From Membranipora membranacea (Eukaryota > Bryozoa > Gymnolaemata > Cheilostomatida > Membraniporidae), in assembly GCA_914767715.1 (NCBI GenBank), contig OU612073.1, positions 16,430,001-16,494,000 of the forward strand: a DNA stretch of 64,000 bases. Direction: 5' to 3'. The notes beneath the pieces were generated by a model that did not search any database, had not been told where the DNA came from, and worked only from the letters and a program-made list of their open reading frames with translations. The position numbers were made by a program, and so were the translations under genes. This document shows positions 1 to 11,091 of this stretch, in pieces; the first letter of the stretch is position 1, and every line of letters starts with the position of its first letter.

Positions 1-870
1 TAAGTACACAAAAGTGGAAAATAAACAGTAAACTAGTGGTGAAGAACGATCAGTATGCTATGGAGGTTACAAACTGTATTTCTTCATATTCTGATCGCAT
101 AACTTGTTTTAATACAACACTCTTTTATTATGATCCATAAATTAATTTCCATTAAATGATCACACAGAGGAATTCCACTCTATTTTGTGTAGGTATATAA
201 TTGAAAATCATCTTTATCCATACCCGCTGAAAGCCTCTGGACAGGAACACTATCATGATTATTGTTCTAGCAATTCAAAATACCGCTTTTGCATAACAGG
301 TTTATGACCGGCTCAAATAATCAAAAACACTGATGTTGATGCTGCCTTGGTGCTCCTACAGCCTGACAATGCCCTTGCACATACATGAGCGAAAAAGAGC
401 GGAGGTTAATTTTTTCTATGTTAGAATTTTACAGTACTTGTTAGGTAACCTGTAACAGAGAAACATGTGTTCTAGGATTCATTAGAGTGACACTTTGGTA
501 GACAGATATTGTGTTAGTTTGGTAGTTCGTTGATACCAAGTTGCAAAAATAGTGAGCCATATCAGTGTGGCCCATCTCTGGTTTGTTCAACATTTAGGTA
601 TGTTGTGATACCGAAGAAAATTGTGTAAATTTTGTTCTAATATCACTATGGAACAGTTCTCTTGTATGGTGAACCACTGCAATCTATCAAGTCGAAAAAC
701 AGTCACCTTAATGAATATTGTTTACCAATCTATGAGCATTTCTTTGGGCAGTTTCAATTTTATTTCCCATCATATGCTAGAAGGGGGAAGTTTATGAGCC
801 GTAGTTAATTGGCAGATAAACATGGTTTTGGGATTAAGTTTATAAAGGTACTAAGGTTTTATCTTTGCTG
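1..870 (-). repeat. Duplicated 5' flank of a WSC-PAN unit
   Basis: This block is a diverged copy of 50.2-51.05 kb and 57.0-57.7 kb, in the same order and orientation. Landmarks shared by all three are the motif acagtaaacta, a TTTTAATA-AACAC stretch and a block containing atgatc. In units Y and R the same block lies just 5' of the signal-peptide exon on the minus strand. Here it is therefore probably the 5' flank of another unit whose coding exons lie off the left edge. Homology ends near 870, where an 8-bp TTAGGG-like array begins. No coding potential is seen. Confidence 0.6.
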
Positions 871-930
871 GGTTTTAGGGTTTAGGGCTTTAGGGCTTTA
901 GGGCTTCAGGGCTTCAGGGCTTCAGGGTTC
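869..930. repeat. Telomere-like 8-bp tandem repeat
   Basis: About seven copies of an 8-bp unit of the form ggctttag or ggcttcag, preceded by ggttttagggtttaggg. It resembles a degenerate metazoan telomere repeat (TTAGGG) but with an 8-bp period. It sits where homology to the other 5' flanks ends. A shorter related stretch is at 35640-35675, also at a homology breakpoint. Confidence 0.6.
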
Positions 931-1099
931 AATTTAATATCCAATACGATTCAAACTATTTCCTTACACAGCTACTGACATTGACAGGAAATTTATTTAG
1001 GATAACATGTTTAAAGACCTAGTTTGGTCAGAATGTGATCAAGGACTGCTTCTCACTTGATACTGAACAAACTCATGTTGGAATTAATGTTGGATTTTC

Positions 1100-2810
1100 A
1101 TCCATAGTTATATCTGAGACATGGGTTTAGCGGGACAGTTTTTTAGGAAATTTTACCATTGCTGGTTATAACTTGTTTTCTGCTTCTAGAGATAGTGGTA
1201 ATGGTGGAGGAGTAGCAGTATATGTCAATGATAAGTACGAGCTAGAGCAGAGACCGTATGGCTGCAGGGCTCGGAGTCACTTCTCGTTCGTGTTGGTGAT
1301 GCCACGCGCGACCTTTGTACTCTGCTTGCTGTCTACCGTGCTCCCTCAGGTGCGTTGCCTGCTTTCCTCGGGAACCTGACTGAGTGCCTGCCCTCACTTC
1401 CCTCAAACTCGCTTGTTGTAGGAGACCTCAAAATTGATTTAAATACACAAAATTGCCCTGACGCCTTCACCCTAAATTATTCTGATATTTTAAACAAAAA
1501 TGGATTTTTCAATATCATTAAATCACCCACAAGATTTGGAAAAACAAAAACATGTCTGATTGACCATATTCTTGTCAATAACTGTAGACGACTTTACAAC
1601 TCTTGTACCATTGACTATCAAATTTCTGACCAATTTGTACATTGTTTCAATTGAATAAATATCACAAAAAGGAGGACAACTTGTGTCAGTTTTCCAAAAT
1701 ACACTACAAAAAGCTTAAGGGTAATCTTTCAGTGACAGACTGGCGTTCAGTAATTACTACTACTGACACTAATTCTGCTTTTGAAAATTTCATTGGCACT
1801 TTTCAAAACGTAATTTCTGAGTCAAGCAAAGTGACAAAGTTCAAGCGCAACAAATAAAAGAATAAAAATCTTTTTAACAACCATGGATGTCAGAACATTT
1901 GAGGGATTTAGTGAAAAAGCTTAAAAACATTTCATGACAGATCTCGGCTAGCACTTTTTGATATTAAGCTGCAGGAAAATTATTGATCCTTCGGAAATTT
2001 TCTTTCCCAACAAATTAATACGGCCAAAATTTCCTACTTCAAAATATAACAACTGCAAAGCTGACCAGGTCAAACGCTGGAAATTCAAAAAAATGATGAT
2101 CAATGGTTCGGATAAAAGCAAAGACAGCACAATTACCCTCAAAACTAACGACCAATCACTCAATAAAAACTCTCAAGAGGTTGCTAAAAGTTTTAATACA
2201 TTCTTCACAAGTGCAGGTTCGAATCTTGCCGACAAATTGCCATCCACAGACGCTAACTTTGCTGACTATTTTGCCCCTCAAATTGAGTGGGATTCTAGAC
2301 CCAAATTTTTATGTTGTTGATATCACTGATATCCTGCCCGTTGTGGATAATCTCCAAGCCAAAAAAGTCACAGGTCCGGACAAAATCTCGTCACGAGACT
2401 GCTTAAAAATTGCACGAGTGACACCCATTTTTAAAAAAGGGGACAAACAAAGTACTAATGACTATCGCCCAATATCAATCTTAAGCACTATATCTAAAAT
2501 TGTTGAAAAAATTCTAAGTAACCAGATAATTGATTTTTTAGAGACAAACTCAATTTTAACCGACTGCCAGTTTGGATTTAGAAGAGGCAGAAATACCACC
2601 ACTGCTATAAACAAGCTCATGGAACAATTGTGTGACAATTTTAACCGCTGCAACAGCACATTTGGCATATTTTTAGTTTTTTTCAAAGGCGTTTGATACT
2701 ATTAATCATGAAATTTTAGTCAAAAGGCTACCGTTTAATGGATTTTTACCCTGTGCCACATCTCTCATCGAAAATTACCTCAAAATCTGTTCTAAACTAC
2801 AGATAAACGG
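1100..2810 (+). mobile_element. LINE fragment C (endonuclease plus RT N-part)
   Basis: A decayed non-LTR retrotransposon ORF2 read on the plus strand in several frames. From 5' to 3' one sees endonuclease pieces around 1190-1240 (motif GGGVAVYV) and 1355-1600 (VVGDLKIDL, KSPTRFG, LIDHILVNN). Next comes a linker with SFNTFFTSAGSNL near 2200. RT blocks follow: RVTPIFKKGDKQSTNDYRPI near 2415-2475, CQFGFRRGRNTTTAI near 2570, and KAFDTINHEIL near 2685 after a frameshift. The element stops near 2800, before the GVPQG and FADD blocks, where sequence homologous to 43.1 and 52.0 kb resumes, so it is 3'-truncated. The RT style fits the CR1/L2/Rex group. It is not close to LINEs A or B, and it is not functional. 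Confidence 0.85.
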
Positions 2811-2814
2811 CACA

Positions 2815-3596
2815 ATTGAGGTGCTCGTTGACAGGCACTGAGTAGAAAAGACAAGCATGACTGTGTCCACGGACCTCAAAGCAGTGCAATGTATTCCTAA
2901 CATTTGTAGAATCCACTTTTTTTAAAGTATTTTTTTTATATTCAATTGTACAATTTGTTCAATTTAGTTTGAAATTGATACAACTGTTACTCCTTTCTAG
3001 CGCATGTGATTCCACATTTTATGATTTCTTGAGTCGACTGAGCAAAAGAACATTGACCAATACTGCGGGATCTGAGTGTACAACAACACAATAATCACCA
3101 TTGATAACATAAATCATGTATCTACATGGATTTTTCAATGTGAGGGAAGCTATTGCGACGATGGAATTTAGCTTCCCATAATAATTTACAAAGAGTATCC
3201 GCTCAGTATTTATTTCAAAATTATTGATAATTATTTATCTAGTTTTAAAAAGAATACCCGCTAAATATTTATGTCAAAATTATTGAACATTATTTATTTA
3301 GTTTTACAGAAACTGCTAAAGCAGGAGTAAATCAGATACAAACATTTGTTCAATACAGGTAAAAGCTACTCGCCACAAATTATGTATCTACTTGGATTGT
3401 TTAATGCGAGTGAAGCAATTGCTGTGATAGAATTTAGCTTCCCATAATAATTTACAAAGAATGCCCGCTCAATATTTACTTCAACTACTTTTACAGAAAC
3501 TGCTAAAGCAGGAGGAAATCAGATACAAAAGAATTTTCAATACTGGTAAAAGCACACTGCTGCCTTGCATGAAGTTGCTTTCAGTCAGATCTGTCC
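2815..3596 (-). repeat. 3' flank of unit X, duplicated at 43.1 and 52.0 kb
   Basis: This is the 3' flank (minus sense) of unit X, closely matching 43115-43700 and, less well, 51990-52515. It contains a local tandem duplication: 3109-3370 and 3379-3560 share catgtatctac, ttagcttcccataataattt and gaaactgctaaagcagga. No gene is seen in it. Confidence 0.65.
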
Positions 3597-3804
3597 CTAT
3601 GTGATGACCATGGAGTAACAAACCTCCTGAGGATTACCAACATTTATGCTAGAGTTCATGTTTACAAACAAGAATAAAGTACATGATGGAGCTTCATGGT
3701 TGATGCTGAATGCCTTACACTCCGTGTGTTGTTTGGCGCACATAAAAGAGCATGTTTCATATGATCTGATAGTGTACTTCTTTTTTTCTCATGTCAATTA
3801 TTGC

Positions 3805-4478
3805 TGCTCAACGGGCTGCAACTTTATCAATTGATTCAGGTATTTATTAGTACAACACATCAAAACATTCCAGTAAAAGGTCATCATTTTTGAATAAAAA
3901 TAATTCTGAGTAAAGTATTTTGGCGAAGAATAGGACGCCGAAATTTTGGTGAATACCGATTCACCCCAGCTGTAACAAATTAATCTTAGTGATTGTTAGT
4001 CACTGGCTTCAAGATTGGCCTCCAAACGCAACTGTCGATCTCTATATCGTGGGGATGATCAGCCTTCAAATCAGGATAAGCGTTGGTCTCCAAATCGTTC
4101 AACAAGGGTCTTTCACTCCACATGGTGTCCCAATGACACTCTTTCCACTCTATCTACAACTTTACAAAACAAAATGTGAGGACAGACATGTAGGGTGGTA
4201 AACGGGGAGGCTTGAGGGTTTTTCAATATTCTGAGCTCCACTGTCACTTGATCTGAGGTAAAGCAATGAAAGGAAGGTAATGACCTGTGCACCTCAATAT
4301 ATATGTAGTTGGTTAGCCAATCAGGACCACATACAAGACTTGAAAATAAATGTTTAGACCCTAGTCTACATGAACTGTGCTCCATTACAGACACACATAT
4401 CAGGAGGGGGCCTGTGAATCAAGGAGGGCCATCTCCAAAATATACAACAATTGAAATCTAAAAAATCCATTTTGCAAA
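3805..4478. mobile_element. 674-bp insertion in the unit X PAN exon, with 14-bp TSD
   Basis: The PAN exon reading frame stops at 4493 and resumes at about 3790. The intervening DNA is bracketed by direct repeats ATGTCAATTATTGC (3791-3804) and ATGTTAATTATTGC (4479-4492), which differ at one base. The homologous exon at 43.85 kb is uninterrupted. A 14-bp target duplication suits a LINE-mobilised retroelement (SINE or truncated LINE). No clear A-tail, Pol III box or coding sequence is recognised, so the family is unknown. Confidence 0.7.
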
Positions 4479-5299
4479 ATGTTAATTATTGCAGAGCCTC
4501 CACATCCACCAATCAGGGCCTTCTCATATCTTACATGAGAAACCGGCTGGACAATTGTTGAAACTAAGGAAGGAAAGTTACAAACAGATGATAAATTCTG
4601 ACAACTTGACAAGACTAGAAATAAAACTTTTATGCATGGCATATTTTATCCAAATTGATGAGTAATTTTGGGATATTGTGCAATATTGTGTGGTCTCTAG
4701 TTGATTCCGATGATAGTTAGTACGGTATTTACTACAGATGGTCAAGGGTTGCTTTTATGGTGGGGAAAATGGCATATATTTAGCCTAAATGTACATTTGT
4801 ATGAATTGAGTATTTTATAATGGTAATGTATTTAACCAACATAGTTTGTGTGTATTGTAACAGACTTTGATGAAGAGAGCATATGTTACGTGTGGCACAA
4901 CAGTCACTTTGTGTTCTCTGCTAGAAGAATGAGATGTTATAAATGTAAATCCAAATTCATGTAAACAAAGTTGACAAAAATACTTCTTCAACCACTTCCT
5001 ATATAGTACAAATGCCATTTGAAGCTTACCTATGCCGTTCTAATGGACAAGAAGCAAAGATTATTTTACATTATTAATATTTCATATTTCAATTAGATAA
5101 TGGATATGCCAAGAGACCCACTGATTTGATACACACTAAGTTTCCATTGTCTGCCACAAATTTGAGACCTATATCCAGAACAGAGTTGCCCACACTCACT
5201 CTCAGTTTCTGCAACTCCATGCTTACCATATGACTCATCTCCACAGTGAATTTCCCATCTATCCTGGAGACCTGCGTATTGATGGCCTGTAATCCCAAG

Positions 5300-5930
5300 T
5301 TTTAAGACTCAGTTTGAGGCTGCTATTTTGGATCGCATCCTATTCTCCATATTTTATTCTATCATGTCAGCGATTTCCAGCTTTAGAATCCAAATATTGA
5401 AAAATTTATGGCCTCTCAAACTTCCAAGGTGACGGCAGTCTATTGGCAGTAAGAATCAGCGGGCAATCCTTGTGTGACGTCACAACGGTCAAGCAAATTA
5501 TGATATAGTAATAAATAAAATTTTCAGGGATGTAGAGGGTCTTGAACACAGGTTCAAATGGCCATGCAGGCAACGCCGCTAACGCTTAACTATATTGTCT
5601 GGACATATTGGTGCAATGGTAGCGTCGTTGCCTGCAGGTATGTAATACCCACGTTTGAGTCCCACCTAGGTCTGAATTTTGATCATCATCTTATGTGTTT
5701 GATTAATAGTGTAATAACTCATAATAAGTAAGACGGCTGTGACGTCCCACACGGTGTGCTTTCACTGATTCCCAATGCCAATTGAAGGTGATCACCCTGG
5801 AAGTTTGAGAGGCCATAACTTCCTCAATATTTGCATTCTATTGCTGGAAATCGCTCTCATGATAGAATAAAATATGGAGAATAAGATGTGATACAAAATA
5901 TCAGCCTCTAACTAAGTCTTTAGGTTTTGA
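5300..5930. mobile_element. Long inverted-repeat (foldback) element with tRNA-like centre
   Basis: The left arm, about 5302-5490, is the reverse complement of about 5741-5926. Both contain a long near-identical stretch around atggagaata or tattctccat, the phrase cctctcaaacttcca, and a TGACGTCA-like site. The central 250 bp holds two opposed tRNA-like halves sharing CGTTGCCTGCA (5626-5636) and its complement (5565-5575). B-box-like sequences gtttgagtccc (5653-5663) and, on the minus strand, gttcaagaccc follow. The whole could fold into a hairpin of about 630 nt. Ends and TSD could not be fixed. Confidence 0.65.
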
Positions 5931-6691
5931 TGTATTTTTATCAACCAATTTTATACTTAATTCTTCCTCCCATTCTCCTTGATTCCCCTGATCACTTTGT
6001 GAACTAGAACATTTTATTTTGTTCAGTAGTAGGCTATATGAGGTATGATTTCTGCTGCTGCATCATCATCTTCCTCATAATATAGCCACATTGTCAAACA
6101 GAGGTTTCAAAAGGGAAAAGTCATTGCCGAGGTTGTATATATACACACTTTTTGAGAGCCCCTAATTGTGATAAATTGATACCCTGAAATGAATGAAAAC
6201 CTACTTTTAATCACATCCTTCTATTGCATTAAGACATGATACAGCAGATTGAACGGGACCGAAAATGCCACAATTTCAGTCAGGAAATCAATTGAGTCTT
6301 GAGTTTACCCTTCGAGCACATGCAATAACCTAGATAACCTCTCAATTTTTTTCTGTTTGTCGTTCCGCATGCGATTCAATTGTTATGTATGACACAAGGT
6401 AAAATGCCTCGCAGTGATGTCTGTTGAATAAACTACATCTTTATGCACAACATCAATATTGTTCATTCATAACACTGCAATACCCGTCTAATGGAATGTA
6501 ACTATATTCATGGATATCATAACTAAATGTGCTTTTAATGCTAGGGTTGCCCAGAAAATCTTGTTACCCTTATTTAACTTGAATGTATATACTATTTAAC
6601 CAAAACAGTTTTCCGGAATTTATTGGAACATGATCAAAAGCAGAAATCTTGGATTGGTGGTATTTGGTGTCAAATACGTTTGGAAGATAAG

Positions 6692-7749
6692 TATGGAGTG
6701 CCATCTGTAAAATAATTGGTCAAAGAATAGATGGGTACATTTTGACTGTGCGGACTTTAATCTTTGCATGGTGGATTTCCATTTTTGCCATGTCAGCTTT
6801 CATGTTTATATGGTGAATAATGGTGTTTACCTGGTGGATTTTGATGTTCAGTATGCCAACTTTCATGTTTGTTAGGTAGACTGTCATGTTTAGTGTGTGA
6901 ATTCCCATGTTTAGTAGGTGAACTTTCATGTTTAGTAGGTGAATTATACTGTTTTGATGGTCAACTGTAAATGCTTTTGTGCATCATGTTTGATAGGTGG
7001 GCTTTCATTTTTACTGGGTGGACTTTCATTTGTTGGGTGATCTCTGTTATAGGACATTACGAGGAAATAGCATCAATGGAGTTGTGTTCGCAATGCAGTA
7101 GCCTGTGATCCTATAAAATAAAGTTAATATTGAGATACTTGACCACTGTCAAAGCTTATATTTAGGCTTTCAATAATAGTAATGAAATTGGTTTCGGTTA
7201 ATTGCATCACATAAATGGGAGTTATGCCCCTGAATAAGATCTCTCACCCAAAATCGAACTCCAAAACATGCATAATATTGTATTTGGTAATTAATCATGT
7301 TGATGGCATTAGGCTTCAAACAAGACAACCATATCTTAGCAAGATCAAACCTTCAATACAGGTTTATTAGATGAACTTTGTATTGCACACTGTCTGAGCG
7401 TGAACTTCAGTAGGTATAATACACCACACCACATATTACTTAATACTGTTTTTGCACTATTGGCTAAGATCAAAGTGTCGCTCCCACTGGGTGAGCAGTG
7501 CCTGTTTCAGTTTCTGGCAGCATGCTGCACAATCATGATGCACACCTTGATGTAAACCAGAAGCCAACCAACGTATGTAACAGCTGTTTGGTAAGAAACG
7601 AAAGTATGGGCTGATCCCAAAGAGGGATGCAAGGTGCCTTAAATCCTGATACTGAGAATGTGATACATCCTAGAAAACTAGAATGCATCCTGGAGATGAG
7701 GCCATAGAACACCTCCTTATCATGGGTGTTTTACAGATGGCACTCCATA
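6692..7749. mobile_element. 1058-bp DNA transposon with perfect 21-bp TIRs
   Basis: Positions 6692-6712 are the exact reverse complement of 7729-7749 (21 of 21; termini TATGGAGTGCC...). The element is flanked by direct repeats GATAAG at 6686-6691 and 7750-7755. The homologous sequence near 45785-45800 reads straight across as gaagatgagcagag, an empty site. There is no transposase, so it is non-autonomous. The left part holds a degenerate minisatellite. The right part (about 7600-7735) recurs at about 61015-61150, showing an interspersed family. The superfamily is not assigned. Confidence 0.85.
6745..7045. repeat. Degenerate ~21-bp minisatellite
   Basis: About twelve imperfect copies of a 21-bp unit resembling ggtgaactttcatgtttagta, inside the 1058-bp TIR element. 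Because 21 is a multiple of three, the minus strand shows a 7-residue peptide periodicity (for example MKVHLLN). This is a repeat artefact, not evidence for a protein. Confidence 0.75.
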
Positions 7750-8130
7750 GATAAGCAGAGATTGAGACAATAATATGAAAATAAAATTTATTGGGTTTTT
7801 AGACCCCCCCCCCCCTCCGATGGGACAGCCCTTGTGACTTCTCCATTAAATACTTATGTTCCCTGCAACTTCTTCAGTCATCTTATTCCAATGTGTGACA
7901 TTGAGGGACCTTGCGTAGTAAATATTGAAATCCGAAGACAAATATGATGTAATTTATCACATTAAGAGGACAGAAGTGCTACAATTTTTGGTTAGTATCA
8001 AAGGATATGATATCAGAAATTTTTTCTCCCACCAGGCTAGTTTGGATGAGAACAGCAGATTCAATTATATTGTCCGGTTTTTTAAATTCTCCAGGTCTTT
8101 TTGACCGCCCCATTTACCGGGCCCCCTTAA

Positions 8131-8544
8131 ACCACTGCTGCCACAGCTGGGCTTTGCCCAGCATAGCCAGCAGTAAAAAATTTAAATAGAGAGTTGCGGC
8201 AACAAAACATCTAGCCTGTAGCATTGAATGGAGTTACATGAGCTCTCAAGATGTAGGGAGTATATTTTTCCCCAGCCATCCACCATTAGTGATGACAAAT
8301 GTTGTTGTTGACCAATCAGGTGCCTTTAAAATCTAGCTGGGATCCAACATTTTTATTAGTGATTGGTCAGCAACATTTTTCATCACTAATGGTGGATGGC
8401 TAGGGAAGAAGATACTCCCTACATTTTGAAAGCTCATATAACTCCATTCAAAGCTCCTGGCTAGATGATTTGATGCCAAAACTCTCTATTTCAATTTTTG
8501 ACTGGTGGCTCTGCTGGGCAAAGCCCAGCTGTGTCAGCAGTGGT
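8131..8544. mobile_element. 414-bp foldback MITE, TTAA target (piggyBac-like)
   Basis: The element is almost entirely two inverted arms (about 8131-8322 and 8359-8544), matching at most positions. Termini are ACCACTGCTG and CAGCAGTGGT. It is flanked by TTAA on both sides (8127-8130 and 8545-8548). The homologous locus at 46141-46160 reads gcccccTTAAgggtggcttg, a clean empty site with a single TTAA. TTAA duplication with precise ends is the signature of piggyBac-type and some Kolobok transposons. There is no coding capacity. Confidence 0.88.
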
Positions 8545-9545
8545 TTAAGGGTGGCTTGTGTGGGGTAGATACCATATATCCTTGCCTGCAAATGCCGGCT
8601 ACTCATTCCAAAGGGGCAGAGTGGTATATATATAACTGCGTGCAAGCACACTGTACACTATTATCCAAAAGGTCTGAAAAGCAATTATTCTAAGGTATGA
8701 GATGACACAAAAGGGCCACATCCCAATATATCAAACCTTAGATATCTTTCTCAAACCTTATAGCTAGTGTTTTCAAACCTAAAACCTTGTCAAAGGTTTG
8801 AGAACAATGTGAGTGCTAGGTTTGAGAAATGAATTTAGGGTTTGAGAATAATACCAACGCTGCAGAGATTATAATTATGTTATTTATTTATTTATTGAGG
8901 TTTTCTAAAAGTTTATAATTAAAGCAAATTAAAAATAACTTGTTGACCTCACACACATTAACATAGATATCCAAAAATTACTTGAATAAAAAGATATAAG
9001 TGGTAGGGTGTTACATACTATATAGTGTGTAGGATAATGAAAGCATGGTATCATAAATTGCATGAATAAGATAAAAACAGAAAAGAAGAAACAGAGAGTG
9101 GCAAACAAAAATACAAGTTAACAACATGAAGTAGGATTAAATGATAATGATTCATGAGGCTTGGTTGATTTAGTTACAAATGTATGAAAAATATTTAGAA
9201 AGGCTGATTTGCCTAGGTTTTATCTAAATGAGGGTTTAATTATCTTTCTGACAAACCATAGAGACTGATCAAAGCCATTTGCTTAATCCCAAACAATAAC
9301 AATTATTTACTAACTGTAACTGCTGGAGTCCAGCTTTCAGTTCATTGTAAATGACATGGATTACTGAAAATGTTACACAATCTTTTCTGAAGAAGCTATG
9401 TGTAAATCAACATTACTCCAAAACATCTCAAGATGAACTGGGTCAATTGCTTGTTTGCCAGCCGAAGAAGAAGCGCAGCTTCAATAAATCGCCATTTTTC
9501 CCCAATGAAAAATGTTCAATCACAGTTTAGGCGAATCTCTATTAA

Positions 9546-11091
9546 GGTCATGCCTCGCCAAAATTTTTTTTCGGGTTTCTCAATCCACATGATCATAGAA
9601 GTCTAAACCCAAAATTTGGCGACCTTACGCCATGACGTGACGCCATGACGTGACGCCATGACGTGACGCCATGACGTGACGCAATAATGTGACGCCATGA
9701 CGTGACGCCATGACGTGACGCCATGACGTGACGCCATGACGTGACGCCATGACGTGACGCCATGACGTGACGCCATGACGTGACGCCATGACGTGACGCC
9801 ATGACGTGACGCCATGATGTGACGCCATGACGTGACGCCATGACGTGACGCCATGACGTGACGTCATGAAGCGTCACTGAATTTCAGCAACATGTCAAAA
9901 CCTATTTTCACTAACCTCCATATTGCAAGTTCTTGGAGCAAAAAATGCAGTTAATATATAAAGACTACCCTTAAATCATTCAGCCATAACAACAATAATG
10001 TTCAATGCTTGATTTGTCATGAAAAAATTCGGCATCCAAATTCACATACTGATAGCTAAACCATAAGTGTTGACAATGCTATAAAGAAAGTGAGCTGTGT
10101 CAATTGCTGTCCAAGGTGAAGAAATTTGATTACCCTAGTGCCCTCACTAGCCCAGTGCTGACCAGTATTGATGAAAAAAAATTGATGTGCCAGTTGGGAA
10201 TTTTGAATTATCTTACCCCTAAACTAGTCAAATTTTTGACTAAAATGCCCCTTTTCTGTACAAAACGAGAAGTGTAAATATGTGAAAACAGTACTGAGAC
10301 TGCAATATTTTTTCCTGCTAGGGGCATCCTCCAAAGCCTTGGTGAGGGCACTACGCTTTTATTTTGAACCAAATATAAATTTCGTGTTGGAGAAGGGGTA
10401 TAATAAGAATGCCCATCATGCAGTTTTCCAGAGGCAGGCTGTAAACTCAATATTCTTTTTGCCAGGCTATCTTCAATTAAAATATATATTGAGTGAACAA
10501 TTGCATGGTAACTCCCAACAAACATATCCTTTTTGTATATTCCCAAGTTCCATATCAAAATCTCTACTCAAATTGAAATAAATGCCTCATGAATACAGAG
10601 GAAAATCCAACCATTTATGGTTTTTTGCCTGATATATTTCTGCACCAGATTTGGCGTAGTAATATAAGTCTCTAAAATCCAGTCATTTTGGTGCATTTTA
10701 CAACAGTTCACAAGCTGGCTCATTAATTCTTGTCTGTTATTATAGAACTTTGCTTCTCTAGTACTTGAAATTCATGTCAGGGCTTGTTCCTAGGATTAAT
10801 CATCACAAATTAATTTTATTGGGACTACTTTGCGCTGCCAATCCTGGCTTGATACGATAAATGGTTGTGAGGCGTCTGAGCCAGATGCTCCCAGTTATTG
10901 ACAGCTCCTATTCTTTTGCATGGGCAGCGGTGGCTTAAATTTCATAAATTGCCATCACATACATAAGAAATTAAATTAAAGACAATTGAGGGTTTGGAAA
11001 TTGATAAACAAGGAATAGCTTCAATTAGAATGAAAAATCAAGGAAATCGGATCAGTAGTTCTCAAGTTAGTATCCTAGGCGAGGCATGACC
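9546..11091. mobile_element. 1546-bp TTAA-flanked element nested in the 4.5-kb element
   Basis: Its termini are perfect 14-bp inverted repeats GGTCATGCCTCGCC (9546-9559) and the complement (11078-11091), immediately flanked by TTAA (9542-9545 and 11092-11095). This is a piggyBac-like target duplication. The TIR differs from the foldback MITE at 8131-8544, so two TTAA-using families are present. A 13-bp minisatellite lies near the left end. The overlapping small reading frames at 10208-10581 look spurious, and no transposase is visible. Confidence 0.82.
9633..9868. repeat. 13-bp minisatellite with CRE-like half-sites
   Basis: About eighteen head-to-tail copies of a 13-bp unit, gccatgacgtgac, nearly perfect, ending in a full TGACGTCA palindrome at the right edge. 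Each unit carries TGACGTGA-type CREB/ATF half-sites. Because 13 is not a multiple of three and the unit lacks stops, all three minus frames stay open as a 13-residue repeat. These are not genes. Confidence 0.92.

Noticed and set aside
869-930. Chromosome end
   Set aside because: The TTAGGG-like array is short, has an 8-bp period, and is flanked by normal sequence on both sides.
6720-6929. Reading frame with 7-residue periodicity
   Set aside because: Produced by the degenerate 21-bp minisatellite inside a transposon.
9593-9877. Three overlapping minus-strand reading frames encoding 13-residue peptide repeats
   Set aside because: All three frames of a stop-free 13-bp minisatellite are open; no gene signal beyond the repeat.
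10208-10581. Overlapping reading frames of about 100-116 codons on both strands
   Set aside because: They lie inside a non-autonomous transposon, mirror each other, and show no recognisable domain or splice context.
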